Assembly: GCA_964607755.1 (NCBI GenBank)
Contig: CAZSMC010000010.1
Span: 1-64,000 of the forward strand
DNA length: 64,000 nucleotides
Source of the DNA: CAZSMC01 sp964607755
GTDB taxonomy: Bacteria > Zhuqueibacterota > Zhuqueibacteria > Residuimicrobiales > Krinioviventaceae
Direction: 5' to 3'
Shown here piece after piece: positions 24,279-33,625 of the stretch. The notes beneath the pieces were generated by a model that was not told the origin of the DNA, made no database searches, and saw nothing but the letters and a program-made list of their open reading frames with translations. The translations under genes were made by a program, and so were the position numbers. How positions within the stretch are numbered: the stretch's first letter is position 1; each line of letters opens with the position of its first letter.

Positions 24279-26198
24279 ATGGGAAAAATTATTGGAATTG
24301 ATTTAGGGACGACAAATTCATGTGTCGCTGTCATGGAAGGCGGCGAAGCGACTGTTATTCCAAACGCTGAAGGCGGAAGAACAACACCGTCGATGGTGGC
24401 TTTTAATAAATCAGGAGAACGCCTGATTGGACAGGTCGCCAAGCGACAGGCGATCACAAATCCAAATCGGACTATTTTTTCGATCAAACGTTTTATGGGG
24501 CGTCGATATGTTGAAGTACAGCATGAAATTGACGAAGTCCCTTATAAAGTTATAAGCGGCCAGAACGATGTGGCTCGTGTAAAAATTGATGATAAAGAGT
24601 ATACGCCTCAGGAAATTTCGGCTATGATTCTACAAAAAATGAAACAGACAGCCGAAGATTACCTGGGAGAAAAAGTGACGGATGCCGTTATTACAGTACC
24701 GGCATATTTTAACGACAGTCAACGACAGGCAACTAAAGAAGCAGGAGAAATTGCAGGATTAAAAGTACAAAGAATTATTAACGAACCGACTGCTGCATCG
24801 TTGGCCTATGGCCTGGATAAAAAAGAAAACGAAAAAATTGCCGTTTATGATTTAGGCGGTGGTACGTTTGATATTTCCATTCTTGAAATCGGTGACGGCG
24901 TATTTGAAGTCAAAGCCACGAATGGTGATACCCACCTTGGCGGTGACGACTTTGATCAGCGCGTTATCGACTGGATGGTAGATGAATTCCTGAAAAATGA
25001 AGGCGTTGATTTGTCCAAGGATGCGATGGCGCTTCAACGTCTAAAAGAAGCTGCAGAAAAAGCAAAAATGGAGTTATCTTCAACTGCTCAAACAGACATT
25101 AACTTGCCCTTTATCACGGCAACAGATGCGGGTCCGAAACATCTTAATATGACTTTGACTCGTTCAAAGTTTGAACAGCTTTGTGACGATCTGTTTCAAC
25201 GCGCACTCGAACCGTGCAAAATTGCAATGAAAGACGCTGGTGTTTCGGCAAACGATATTGATGAAATTGTGCTGGTTGGCGGTTCGACGCGTATGCCAAA
25301 AGTTCAGGAAATTGTCAAAGAACTTTTCGGCAAAGATCCGCACAAAGGTGTCAATCCGGATGAAGTTGTTGCGATCGGCGCTGCCATTCAAGGCGGTGTG
25401 CTCTCCGGTGATGTGTCTGATGTGCTCTTGCTCGATGTAACCCCGTTGTCGTTGGGTATTGAAACATTGGGTGGCGTCATGACGAAACTTATCGAAAAGA
25501 ACACAACGATTCCGACCCGCAAGTCAGAAGTCTTTTCAACTGCGGCTGATAATCAGACTTCGGTTGAGATTCATGTTCTCCAGGGTGAACGAGAGATGGC
25601 TACAGATAACAGAACACTGGGCCGGTTCCATTTGGACGGGATTCCGCCCGCACCGCGTGGCGTACCTCAAATTGAGGTAACGTTCGATATAGATGCAAAC
25701 GGTATCCTGAACGTTTCTGCAAAGGACAAAGCGACCGGAAAAGAACAATCGATTCGCATTGAAGCCTCAACCGGACTTTCCAAAGAGGAAATCCAAAAGA
25801 TGGAAGAAGATGCGAAAAAGCACTCGGCTGAAGATAAACAAAAACGTGAAATGATCGACTTGCGAAATCAGGCAGATCAGATCGTTTATCAGACAGAGAA
25901 ACAACTCAGGGAAAACGGCGATAAAATCGAGCCGGACCTTAAAAATAAGATCGAAGCCGCTGTTGGCCGTTTAAAAGAAGCACAGAAATCAGATAACAAA
26001 AACGAGATCAAATCCTCAATTGATGCTGTCAATCAATTGATGAGTCAGGCGGCTCAGACAATGTATCAAAGTGCTCAGCAACAGCAGTCGGCGCAGGACG
26101 CACAAGCCGGTGGCGGACAGGGCGGCCAAACATCCGGCGAAGAAAAGAGCGATGCTGAAGATGCCGACTATGAAGTTGTGGATGATGATAACAAATAA
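24279..26198 (+). CDS. dnaK: Chaperone DnaK (Hsp70)
   Basis: A 639-residue Hsp70 of normal length. It starts GKIIGIDLGTTNSCVAVMEG (phosphate-1), with VPAYFNDSQRQATKEAG, YDLGGGTFDISILE (phosphate-2) and VLVGGSTRMPKVQEIV (adenosine site). The substrate domain carries DVTPLSLGIETLGGVMT, and the helical lid ends with a Gln/Gly-rich tail and acidic DYEVVDDDN terminus, where the EEVD-like end of bacterial DnaK lies. It acts with the GrpE and J-protein genes 3 kb upstream and ClpB downstream. Two hairpin terminators follow. Confidence 0.98.
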   Translation: MGKIIGIDLGTTNSCVAVMEGGEATVIPNAEGGRTTPSMVAFNKSGERLIGQVAKRQAITNPNRTIFSIKRFMGRRYVEVQHEIDEVPYKVISGQNDVARVKIDDKEYTPQEISAMILQKMKQTAEDYLGEKVTDAVITVPAYFNDSQRQATKEAGEIAGLKVQRIINEPTAASLAYGLDKKENEKIAVYDLGGGTFDISILEIGDGVFEVKATNGDTHLGGDDFDQRVIDWMVDEFLKNEGVDLSKDAMALQRLKEAAEKAKMELSSTAQTDINLPFITATDAGPKHLNMTLTRSKFEQLCDDLFQRALEPCKIAMKDAGVSANDIDEIVLVGGSTRMPKVQEIVKELFGKDPHKGVNPDEVVAIGAAIQGGVLSGDVSDVLLLDVTPLSLGIETLGGVMTKLIEKNTTIPTRKSEVFSTAADNQTSVEIHVLQGEREMATDNRTLGRFHLDGIPPAPRGVPQIEVTFDIDANGILNVSAKDKATGKEQSIRIEASTGLSKEEIQKMEEDAKKHSAEDKQKREMIDLRNQADQIVYQTEKQLRENGDKIEPDLKNKIEAAVGRLKEAQKSDNKNEIKSSIDAVNQLMSQAAQTMYQSAQQQQSAQDAQAGGGQGGQTSGEEKSDAEDADYEVVDDDNK

Positions 26199-26207
26199 AA
26201 AATCAAT

Positions 26208-26227
26208 CGCACCCGGAGGTGCGTTTT
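26208..26227 (+). terminator. Intrinsic terminator after dnaK
   Basis: CGCACC and GGTGCG pair around a CGGA loop and are followed by TTTT. It lies ten bases after the dnaK stop. Confidence 0.7.
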
Positions 26228-26272
26228 CAGATAGATGATCTAAATATTATAACCATATATTAGAGTATTATA

Positions 26273-26304
26273 AAAGGCGAGGTAGAGATGCCTCGCCTTT
26301 TTTT
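26273..26304 (+). terminator. Strong terminator-like hairpin in the clpB leader
   Basis: AAAGGCGAGG and CCTCGCCTTT make a perfect ten-base stem, followed by a T-run ending at 26304. Only 20 bases separate it from the clpB ATG, and those hold its ribosome-binding site GCGAGGAGG. That leaves no room for a promoter after the hairpin. It may therefore be an attenuator in the clpB leader, not just the end of the dnaK transcript. Confidence 0.75.
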
Positions 26305-26324
26305 GAGCGAGGAGGTTAGAAAAT

Positions 26325-28928
26325 ATGCTCTCGTATGATAAATTAACCATAAAGACACAGGAAGCACTATCCCGTGCTCAACAATTTGCAAGCGAGTATT
26401 CCCATCAACAGATTGAGCCGGCACACATATTAATGAGTGTATTGGACTCTCTTGAGGGAATTGCCCGATCAATATTTAAGAAAGCTGGAGCTGATCCTCA
26501 GAACGTCCAGGAAAGCCTTCGTCAGCAGCTTGAGAAACTTCCGCGTGTGTCCGGAGGTATTGGTCAGATTTATTTGTCCCAAAATACCGGCGCTATGTTT
26601 GACAGGGCGCTGAAAGAGGCAAATCAACTCAAGGATGAATATGTCAGCGTTGAGCATGTGCTCCTTGCCCTCAGCGAGGACAGCACGTTAGCCGGACAAC
26701 TCATGCGCGAGAATGACGTTTCCCGCGATGTTATTCTCAAAGTTCTGAAAGAAGTGCGCGGCTCTCAGCGGGTAACCGATCAGAATCCCGAAGAAAAATA
26801 CCAGGCGCTCAAACGTTATGCGCGAGACTTGAACGACCTGGCGCGGCGAAATAAACTCGATCCTGTTATTGGCCGGGATGAGGAAATACGGCGTGTCTTG
26901 CAGGTGCTGTCACGGCGCACAAAAAATAATCCGGTGCTCATCGGCGACCCGGGTGTGGGCAAAACAGCCATTGCCGAAGGACTTGCCCACAGGATTGTCC
27001 AGGGCGATGTCCCGGAGAATTTAAAGACCAAACGTATAATGGCACTGGATATAGGCGCTCTTATTGCCGGCGCCAAATTTCGTGGCGAGTTCGAAGAACG
27101 CTTGAAAGCGGTCCTCAAAGAAATTTCAGAGGCACAGGGTGAGATCATTTTATTTATCGATGAAATTCACACACTCGTCGGTGCCGGTGCCACAGAAGGT
27201 GCAATGGACGCTTCCAACATGCTAAAGCCGGCTCTGGCCCGCGGAGAACTGCGGTGCGTCGGCGCCACCACCCTGGATGAATATCGCAAGCACATCGAAA
27301 AAGATGCTGCCCTTGAACGCCGGTTCCAGCAGGTGATGATCGATCAACCGTCAGTGGAAGAGACAATATCCATTTTGCGCGGTTTGAAAGAACGTTACGA
27401 AGTCCACCACGGTGTGCGCATACAGGATAACGCAATTATTGCCGCTGCCACGCTTTCGGACCGTTACATTACCGAACGCTTTTTACCGGACAAAGCCATC
27501 GACCTCATCGATGAAGCTGCTTCAAAAATCCGCATCGAAATTGACAGCATGCCAGCAGAGCTGGATGAGGTGGAACGAAAATATAAACAACTCGAGATTG
27601 AAAAACAGGCTCTCAAAAAAGAAAAGGACCAGGCCAGTAAAAAACGTCTTGAAGATGTCAACGCCGAACTGGCTAATCTTGATGAGAAACGTAATGAATT
27701 GCGTGCTCAGTGGAATATGGAAAAGGACATTATCACACGGCTGCGTTCTCTCAAAGAACAACTCGAAGAAACCAGAGGAGAAGCAATACGCGCTGAACGT
27801 GAAGGCGATTTGACACGTGCCGCTGAATTAAAATATGGCAAAACCCGAGAACTGGAACAGCAGTTGAATGAAGCCAATCAAAAATTGGCTGAAATTCAAA
27901 AAGATCATCACATGCTCAAGGAAGAAGTGGCGGAAGAAGACATTGCCGATGTGGTGTCAAAGTGGACAGGCATTCCTGTGAGCCGGATGCTGGAAAGCGA
28001 AAAAGAAAAACTTTTAAAAATGGAAGAGCGCATTCACCAACGCATGGTTGGCCAGGATGAGGCTGTAACTGCTGTGGCAGATGCCATCCGGAGAGCTCGC
28101 GCCGGACTGCAAGATGTAGCGCGGCCAATTGGTTCCTTTATCTTTTTAGGCTCGACTGGCGTTGGTAAAACAGAACTTGCCCGGGCGCTGGCAGAATTTT
28201 TATTTGATGACGAACATGCCATGATTCGCATCGACATGTCAGAATACATGGAACGATATTCTGTATCACGGCTCATTGGCGCGCCACCTGGCTATGTAGG
28301 CTACGAAGAGGGCGGTCAGCTCACCGAAGCAGTTCGCCGGCGACCCTATTCTGTCATTCTTTTAGATGAAATTGAAAAAGCACATCCGGAGGTGTTCAAT
28401 GTTCTGCTCCAGGTGCTGGATGATGGCAGGCTGACTGACAACAAGGGGCACACTGTCAATTTTAAAAATACGATTATCATTATGACATCGAACATTGGAG
28501 CACAGTTTATTATGGAACAAACTCAGAGTATCACTGAAGAAAACAGGGAACGCGTACACGAAGAAATACGCGCTGATGTGCTCAAAATATTAAAGCAAAA
28601 TTTACGCCCCGAGTTTTTGAACCGCATCGATGATATTATTGTTTTTCATGCACTTGGCATGGATGAGATCCGCCAGATCGTGCGACTGCAAATACGCAAT
28701 GTTGAAAAATTACTAAAAGATCAAAAAATCACCATAGAACTGACGCCAGAAGCTGTGGACTTTGTCGCGCAAAAAGGCTACGAACCGGCATTTGGTGCGC
28801 GACCGTTGAAACGGTACGTGCAAAAGGCTATTGTCAATCCCATTTCCAATTTTCTTATTGAAGGAAAATACAAATCAGGTGATAAAATTCAAGTCATTGT
28901 GGATCAAAATTCGCTTGCTTTTCGTTAG
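26325..28928 (+). CDS. clpB: ClpB disaggregase (Hsp100)
   Basis: An 867-residue ClpB with the N-terminal Clp repeat domain (1-145), first AAA+ module with Walker A GDPGVGKTAIAEGLAH and Walker B EIILFIDEIHTLV, a long coiled-coil middle domain (about 405-530, rich in Glu/Lys), and second AAA+ module with GSTGVGKTELARALAE and SVILLDEIEKAHPEV. The middle domain separates it from ClpA/C. It rescues aggregated proteins with DnaK. The leader holds a terminator-like hairpin whose right arm could also pair with its ribosome-binding site. Confidence 0.97.
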   Translation: MLSYDKLTIKTQEALSRAQQFASEYSHQQIEPAHILMSVLDSLEGIARSIFKKAGADPQNVQESLRQQLEKLPRVSGGIGQIYLSQNTGAMFDRALKEANQLKDEYVSVEHVLLALSEDSTLAGQLMRENDVSRDVILKVLKEVRGSQRVTDQNPEEKYQALKRYARDLNDLARRNKLDPVIGRDEEIRRVLQVLSRRTKNNPVLIGDPGVGKTAIAEGLAHRIVQGDVPENLKTKRIMALDIGALIAGAKFRGEFEERLKAVLKEISEAQGEIILFIDEIHTLVGAGATEGAMDASNMLKPALARGELRCVGATTLDEYRKHIEKDAALERRFQQVMIDQPSVEETISILRGLKERYEVHHGVRIQDNAIIAAATLSDRYITERFLPDKAIDLIDEAASKIRIEIDSMPAELDEVERKYKQLEIEKQALKKEKDQASKKRLEDVNAELANLDEKRNELRAQWNMEKDIITRLRSLKEQLEETRGEAIRAEREGDLTRAAELKYGKTRELEQQLNEANQKLAEIQKDHHMLKEEVAEEDIADVVSKWTGIPVSRMLESEKEKLLKMEERIHQRMVGQDEAVTAVADAIRRARAGLQDVARPIGSFIFLGSTGVGKTELARALAEFLFDDEHAMIRIDMSEYMERYSVSRLIGAPPGYVGYEEGGQLTEAVRRRPYSVILLDEIEKAHPEVFNVLLQVLDDGRLTDNKGHTVNFKNTIIIMTSNIGAQFIMEQTQSITEENRERVHEEIRADVLKILKQNLRPEFLNRIDDIIVFHALGMDEIRQIVRLQIRNVEKLLKDQKITIELTPEAVDFVAQKGYEPAFGARPLKRYVQKAIVNPISNFLIEGKYKSGDKIQVIVDQNSLAFR

Positions 28929-29016
28929 AAAAAAAGATATTTTGGGCATTTATATGGAACTCGAGTGAAAATAATGACGTTCAAAAACAGTCAATTTTTT
29001 GAGGAGGATTTGTTTC

Positions 29017-29511
29017 ATGCGAAAAGGAATTACGATAGCCGTAATCACGTCCCTGGCAGTTATTTTTGCCTGTGGAGAAAAACTAACTGAAGAACAACTC
29101 TCTGCCAAAGTTCAGGATTACCAGGAAAAACAACAGTGGGAAGACGTAGCAGACACCTATGAAACTCTGTTGAAAAATTATCCGGATTCCAAAAAAGCAG
29201 CAGAGTACATGTATAATCTGGGTATGGTCTATTCCAACAATTTAAAGGAATACGAAAAAGCGATTAATACGTGGAAAAAATTACTCCAAAACTACCCGGA
29301 GAGCCGGCTGGTGATAAATACCAAATTTATGATTGGCTATTGCTATGCCAATAACGTCAAAGATCTGGATCAGGCGCAAGAAGAGTATAACAAGTTTCTG
29401 ACAGAACATCCAAATCATGAACTTGTTCCATCCGTCAAGTGGGAACTGAAGCATCTGGGACAGGATATCAAAGATATTGAACTCGAGTTTAGTTCTGAAC
29501 AGACCGAATAA
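29017..29511 (+). CDS. TPR-repeat lipoprotein
   Basis: A 164-residue lipoprotein. The signal sequence MRKGITIAVITSLAVIFAC ends in a lipobox with Cys-19. The mature part holds three TPR-like repeats (WEDVADTYETLLKNYPDSKK, YEKAINTWKKLLQNYPESR, LDQAQEEYNKFLTEHPNHE), like a small BamD/YbgF-type scaffold. The ATG has GGAGGA nine bases upstream; an earlier in-frame start is not used as it lacks a site. It is the first gene before the Bat block and could open that operon, though a weak hairpin follows it. Confidence 0.82.
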   Translation: MRKGITIAVITSLAVIFACGEKLTEEQLSAKVQDYQEKQQWEDVADTYETLLKNYPDSKKAAEYMYNLGMVYSNNLKEYEKAINTWKKLLQNYPESRLVINTKFMIGYCYANNVKDLDQAQEEYNKFLTEHPNHELVPSVKWELKHLGQDIKDIELEFSSEQTE

Positions 29512-29546
29512 AATGACGGTCTCCTGTTCATCATTTCTGTCATTTT
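29510..29546 (+). terminator. Weak stem-loop after the TPR lipoprotein gene
   Basis: AAAATGAC at 29510-29517 pairs with GTCATTTT at 29539-29546, overlapping the stop codon. The loop is 21 bases and there is only a short T-run, so it may be a weak terminator or a processing hairpin. Confidence 0.4.
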
Positions 29547-29652
29547 ATCATAATTAAACGAATTGTAAAAGAGCCGATTAGTGAAGGGAATGCTTTCATA
29601 TATCGGCTTTTTCAGAATGTTATTTATACAGATGCAAAAGCGTGGAGCAGGT

Positions 29653-30603
29653 ATGCGATTTCTCTGGATTCTGCTTTTACCAGCAGTCTTTATGGTATGC
29701 ACGTCAGCATATTCGCAGGATTCTTTAAAATCTGTAAACACAAATACAAGCAGCGGGATCGAACTCTCTGCATTTGTCGAACCCCAAAAGATTCCGCAAA
29801 ACCGCAACGCAATATTAACTGTTCGCCTGCAATGGTACGGCAATCTTGACCGTTACGATGTCCATCCTTTTGATAATCCTATTGTCCAGAATTTCGAAAT
29901 AATCGGTTCTGGTTCGGCAAACCGAATCGAGGCTCAGGCTGGTCAACAAACAGCAATTAAGGATTATACCTTTACACTGAAACCTCAGGCCATAGGAATG
30001 GGATATGTCGAGGGGGTGATCATTAAATACACAGACCGTGTCACCGATACCCAGCACAAGCTGATTACCAACCGGATTAAAGCCGAGATTGTTGATCCGG
30101 TTGCTGAACAGAATTCGCAAGCGTGGGTTGGATGGGCGTTGCTTTTATTGTTGGTGAGTGTTGGAATTGCTTTTTTAATTTTAACTGTGCGGAAACGGCG
30201 ATTGCAGAGACAGAACCAGGCTGGGGAGAGCGCTGCCCTTCCGGTAGAAGAAGAATATTTGCGAGAATTGAAAAAGACAATCGATTTTAACGATGCTTCT
30301 CTGGATTTATCAAAAGCGTTTACAGATTTATCGCGATTGCTGCGCCGGTTCTTAAAAGAAAAATTTAAAGTCCCTGCGCTCGAGGTAACAACCAACGAGG
30401 TCATTCAGGACCTCGAGGAGAAGAATTTTGAATCAAGATTTATCAACGATATTAAAGATATATTGAGTACATCCGATGTGATCAAGTTTTCAGGAGGTTC
30501 TGTCAGCCGCAGCGATGTCGAGCAAACCTATACTCGAATTGAATCGATTTTCGAAAAAAGCCTGCACGGGCAAATCACCAGAACAGCAACAAAAAGAAAA
30601 TGA
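29653..30603 (+). CDS. BatD-like membrane protein (short form 1)
   Basis: A 316-residue protein. A signal peptide (MRFLWILLLPAVFMVCTSA) leads to a periplasmic beta domain (LSAFVEPQKIPQNRNAILTV) like those of BatD. One membrane helix (WVGWALLLLLVSVGIAFLIL) is followed by a cytoplasmic helical domain (LSRLLRRFLKEKFKVPALE, TTNEVIQDLEEK, ILSTSDVIKFSGG). This cytoplasmic domain recurs in the genes at 33626 and 37492. The ATG at 29653 has GGAG seven bases upstream; an upstream GTG in frame would bury the signal peptide. It lies directly before the MoxR gene. Confidence 0.75.
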   Translation: MRFLWILLLPAVFMVCTSAYSQDSLKSVNTNTSSGIELSAFVEPQKIPQNRNAILTVRLQWYGNLDRYDVHPFDNPIVQNFEIIGSGSANRIEAQAGQQTAIKDYTFTLKPQAIGMGYVEGVIIKYTDRVTDTQHKLITNRIKAEIVDPVAEQNSQAWVGWALLLLLVSVGIAFLILTVRKRRLQRQNQAGESAALPVEEEYLRELKKTIDFNDASLDLSKAFTDLSRLLRRFLKEKFKVPALEVTTNEVIQDLEEKNFESRFINDIKDILSTSDVIKFSGGSVSRSDVEQTYTRIESIFEKSLHGQITRTATKRK

Positions 30604-30634
30604 ATCAACAGAATAGTAGTTATCAGGAGGATCA

Positions 30635-31624
30635 ATGACAGTCGATATTAACGCGATTAATGCGAAAATTGAAAGAGAAAGCGAATTTGTTGAAAAGATC
30701 ACCAACGAAGTTGGCAAGGTTATTGTCGGTCAAAATTATATGATTGAACGGTTGCTGATCGGACTGTTATCGAACGGCCACATTTTGCTGGAAGGCGTTC
30801 CCGGCCTGGCAAAGACCATGGCTGTCAGCACGTTGTCGAATACTATCGACACACATTTTCAGCGCATTCAGTTCACCCCGGATCTTTTGCCCGCCGATAT
30901 CATGGGAACCGTTATTTATGAACAAAAAACCGGTATGTTTTCTGTAAAAAAAGGACCTGTGTTTGCCAATCTGGTTTTGGCAGATGAAATTAACCGCTCA
31001 CCGGCCAAGGTTCAATCGGCTCTGCTGGAAGCTATGCAGGAACGACAAATTACACTGGGCGATGAGACGTTCAAGCTTCCGGAACCGTTTCTTGTGTTAG
31101 CAACGCAAAATCCCATCGAGCAGGAAGGAACTTATCCGCTCCCCGAGGCCCAGGTCGACCGGTTTATGCTCAAACTGTCAATCGATTATCCAAAACGGGA
31201 TGAAGAACTGGAAATCATGCGCCGCATGACAAAAATTGACAAGCCGTTTGCTGGCGCCATTGTTTCTCCAAAAGACATTGTCCAGGCCCGAAAAGCAGTT
31301 CATGATGTGTACATTGACGAAAAAATCGAAAACTATATCGTTGATATTGTGTTTGCCACGCGAAAGCCGCAAGATTATGGCCTGACTGATCTGCAGGAAC
31401 TCATCGCGTATGGCGCATCACCGCGTGCTTCTATTTATCTGAGCATGGCGGCCAGAGCTCATGCCTTTTTGCGCCGGCGTGGTTATGTGACGCCCGAGGA
31501 TGTCCGTTCAATTGGCATGGATGTGCTGCGTCACCGGGTTATCACCACTTACGAAGCCGAGGCCGAAGAGATCACGCCTGAGGATGTAGTTCGCAAGGTT
31601 CTAAATAAAATTGAAGTGCCGTAA
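30635..31624 (+). CDS. moxR: MoxR-family AAA+ ATPase
   Basis: A 329-residue AAA+ ATPase. Walker A is EGVPGLAKTMAV, Walker B NLVLADEINRSPAKVQSALL, with sensor-1 VLATQNPIEQEGTYPLPEAQ and the C-terminal lid containing GASPRASIYL (sensor-2 Arg). MoxR proteins are chaperone-like ATPases that usually act with VWA proteins, here the DUF58 and BatA/BatB products downstream. AGGAGG lies six bases before the ATG. This is the standard first enzyme of Bat operons. Confidence 0.94.
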   Translation: MTVDINAINAKIERESEFVEKITNEVGKVIVGQNYMIERLLIGLLSNGHILLEGVPGLAKTMAVSTLSNTIDTHFQRIQFTPDLLPADIMGTVIYEQKTGMFSVKKGPVFANLVLADEINRSPAKVQSALLEAMQERQITLGDETFKLPEPFLVLATQNPIEQEGTYPLPEAQVDRFMLKLSIDYPKRDEELEIMRRMTKIDKPFAGAIVSPKDIVQARKAVHDVYIDEKIENYIVDIVFATRKPQDYGLTDLQELIAYGASPRASIYLSMAARAHAFLRRRGYVTPEDVRSIGMDVLRHRVITTYEAEAEEITPEDVVRKVLNKIEVP

Positions 31625-31733
31625 AAAAGGCATTTATGTGTTTTGAACAAGTGCGTGATCAATAAATTCAAAAATATGAAACCCATTTTCAAATCAGCTT
31701 AAAACAAAAAAGTAAAAACAGACGATATATCAC

Positions 31734-32612
31734 GTGATTCCAAAAGAGATACTCAAAAAAGTTAAACGGATTGAGATTCAGACTCGAGGGCTGGTCAATG
31801 ATGTTTTTTCAGGTGAATATCACTCGGTGTTTAAAGGCCGGGGCATGGAATTTTCCGAAGTCCGCGAGTACCAGATCGGCGATGATATCCGTACAATCGA
31901 CTGGAACGTAACTGCGAGACAGGGACATCCCTATGTCAAAGTGTTTGAAGAAGAACGCGAACTGACTGTGATGTTGCTTGTCGATGTGAGTTCGTCCGGT
32001 GAGTTTGGCACGTTCGAGCAAATGAAAGGCGAAATCGCTGCCGAAATTTGTGCATTGTTGGCTTTTTCTGCGATTAAAAACAATGACAAAGTCGGACTTT
32101 TTATTTTTTCTGAAAAGGTGGAAAAATTCATTCCGCCTAAAAAAGGAAAATCTCATGTGCTGCGCGTCATCCGGGAAATTCTCTATCACGAACCTGAAGG
32201 CACGCAAACCAATATCACCGAAGCACTGGAATATCTTTCTCATATTACCCGACGGCGCGCTGTAGTGTTTCTCGTATCCGATTTTATGAGCAGCGGTTAC
32301 GAAAAGGCACTCCAGATTGCCAACCGGCGCCATGACATGGTTGCTATTACCATCACCGATCCACGGGAAATAGAACTGCCCGATGTTGGTTTTATCGAGC
32401 TTGAAGATGCAGAGACCGGCGAAACATTTCTGGTCGATACAAGTAGCGCCGGCGTGCGAAACGAGTTCGCCGAAACCACTCATGCCAACATTGAAGAACG
32501 GGAGAAACTTTTCCGCTCACTCAATGTTGATTATATTGATATTCGTACTGACCATTCTTATATCGAACCGTTAATTCGATTTTTTCGTATGCGAGCGAAA
32601 AGATTCCGCTAA
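31734..32612 (+). CDS. DUF58 protein with VWA-like fold
   Basis: A 292-residue cytoplasmic protein. The DUF58 core shows KGRGMEFSEVREYQIGDD and RTIDWNVTARQGHPYVKVF, followed by a VWA-like part with metal-site LLVDVSSSGEF and AVVFLVSDFMSSG. Such proteins are regular partners of MoxR in Bat operons and probably join membrane VWA proteins. The start is a GTG at 31734; no ATG lies near and the ribosome site is poor. About 110 bases with no clear element separate it from moxR. Confidence 0.92.
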   Translation: MIPKEILKKVKRIEIQTRGLVNDVFSGEYHSVFKGRGMEFSEVREYQIGDDIRTIDWNVTARQGHPYVKVFEEERELTVMLLVDVSSSGEFGTFEQMKGEIAAEICALLAFSAIKNNDKVGLFIFSEKVEKFIPPKKGKSHVLRVIREILYHEPEGTQTNITEALEYLSHITRRRAVVFLVSDFMSSGYEKALQIANRRHDMVAITITDPREIELPDVGFIELEDAETGETFLVDTSSAGVRNEFAETTHANIEEREKLFRSLNVDYIDIRTDHSYIEPLIRFFRMRAKRFR

Positions 32613-32626
32613 CTTTGGAGGATGTC

Positions 32627-33571
32627 ATGTATAAATTTAAATACGGATTAATCATTTCGCTTTTCAGCCTTTTGGCTTTTGTTTTTTTGGCCGGCTGCGA
32701 ACAGGAAACTAAACCGGCTGTTGACGGAGACAAGCTACGGGAATATGCCGGTGATCTGGTAAACCGGGCTTTGTACAAACAAGCCATTGAGACGTATGAA
32801 AAGTACCTGGACAATTATAAAATCGATGATCGTGAAAAAGCTAATGTGAATTACATCATTGCCAACACTTACTTTGAGCGTCTTAAAGATTATGAAAATG
32901 CTTTGACCTACTATTTAAAAATAAAGCACCTTTACCCGAAAAGCAATTTGCTCGATGAAGTGAATAAAAAAGTCGTTGCCTGTCTGGAACGGCTGGAGCG
33001 CACCGAAGACGCTCAGCAAGCGATGGAAGAAGCGGTCCAGCTTGATCCGGACCAGGTGACGAAAAAGCGGCCTGGCGAAGTCGTTGCCAGAATCGGTGAT
33101 CGCGAAATCACCCAAGGTGATCTGGATTTCGAAATCAGCCAGTTGCAGCCCAGCTTGCGTGCTCAGTTCAAGACAAAAGATCAAAAATTAAAATTTCTGC
33201 GCGAATATGTGGCGACTGAGCTGCTTTACAACACGGCAAAACGTGCGGGATTGGATAAAAATCAACAAGTTATTGAAGGAACTTTCCAGGCAAAAAAATC
33301 GTTAATGGTGAACAAACTTTTACAACAGCGCATTGCTGACAAGGTTGAGATCGATCAGGACGATATTGAGCTTTATTACCAGGCCCACAAAGACCGGTAT
33401 GTGGAAAAAGACGATGAAGGTAATGTAATTCGGCAGAAATCACTTGATAAAGTTCGTCAGCAAGTGGCACAAGATTTACAAATGCAAAAATATCAGGATG
33501 CTTATCAGGGCTTGATCGAAAAGATGTTTATGGCCGAAGGCGTTGAGTTTTTCGAAAACCGGGTGCAATGA
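32627..33571 (+). CDS. SurA-like lipoprotein with TPR, lacking a PPIase domain
   Basis: A 314-residue lipoprotein (lipobox FLAGC, Cys-24). Residues 45-150 hold TPR-like repeats (ALYKQAIETYEKYLDNYK, YENALTYYLKIKHLYP). Residues 155-260 resemble the SurA/PrsA N-terminal chaperone core: EVVARIGDREITQGDLDFE, ELLYNTAKRAGLDKN and IELYYQAHKDRYV. In the family a parvulin isomerase domain follows that point; here it is missing and a short helix ends the protein. GGAGG lies seven bases before the ATG. It is within the Bat operon, so may aid folding or docking of envelope proteins; that role is inferred. Confidence 0.78.
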   Translation: MYKFKYGLIISLFSLLAFVFLAGCEQETKPAVDGDKLREYAGDLVNRALYKQAIETYEKYLDNYKIDDREKANVNYIIANTYFERLKDYENALTYYLKIKHLYPKSNLLDEVNKKVVACLERLERTEDAQQAMEEAVQLDPDQVTKKRPGEVVARIGDREITQGDLDFEISQLQPSLRAQFKTKDQKLKFLREYVATELLYNTAKRAGLDKNQQVIEGTFQAKKSLMVNKLLQQRIADKVEIDQDDIELYYQAHKDRYVEKDDEGNVIRQKSLDKVRQQVAQDLQMQKYQDAYQGLIEKMFMAEGVEFFENRVQ

Positions 33572-33625
33572 AAAATCGGCTGCCAATTTACTTAAAAATA
33601 ATATTCGGATACGTAGCAAATATTT

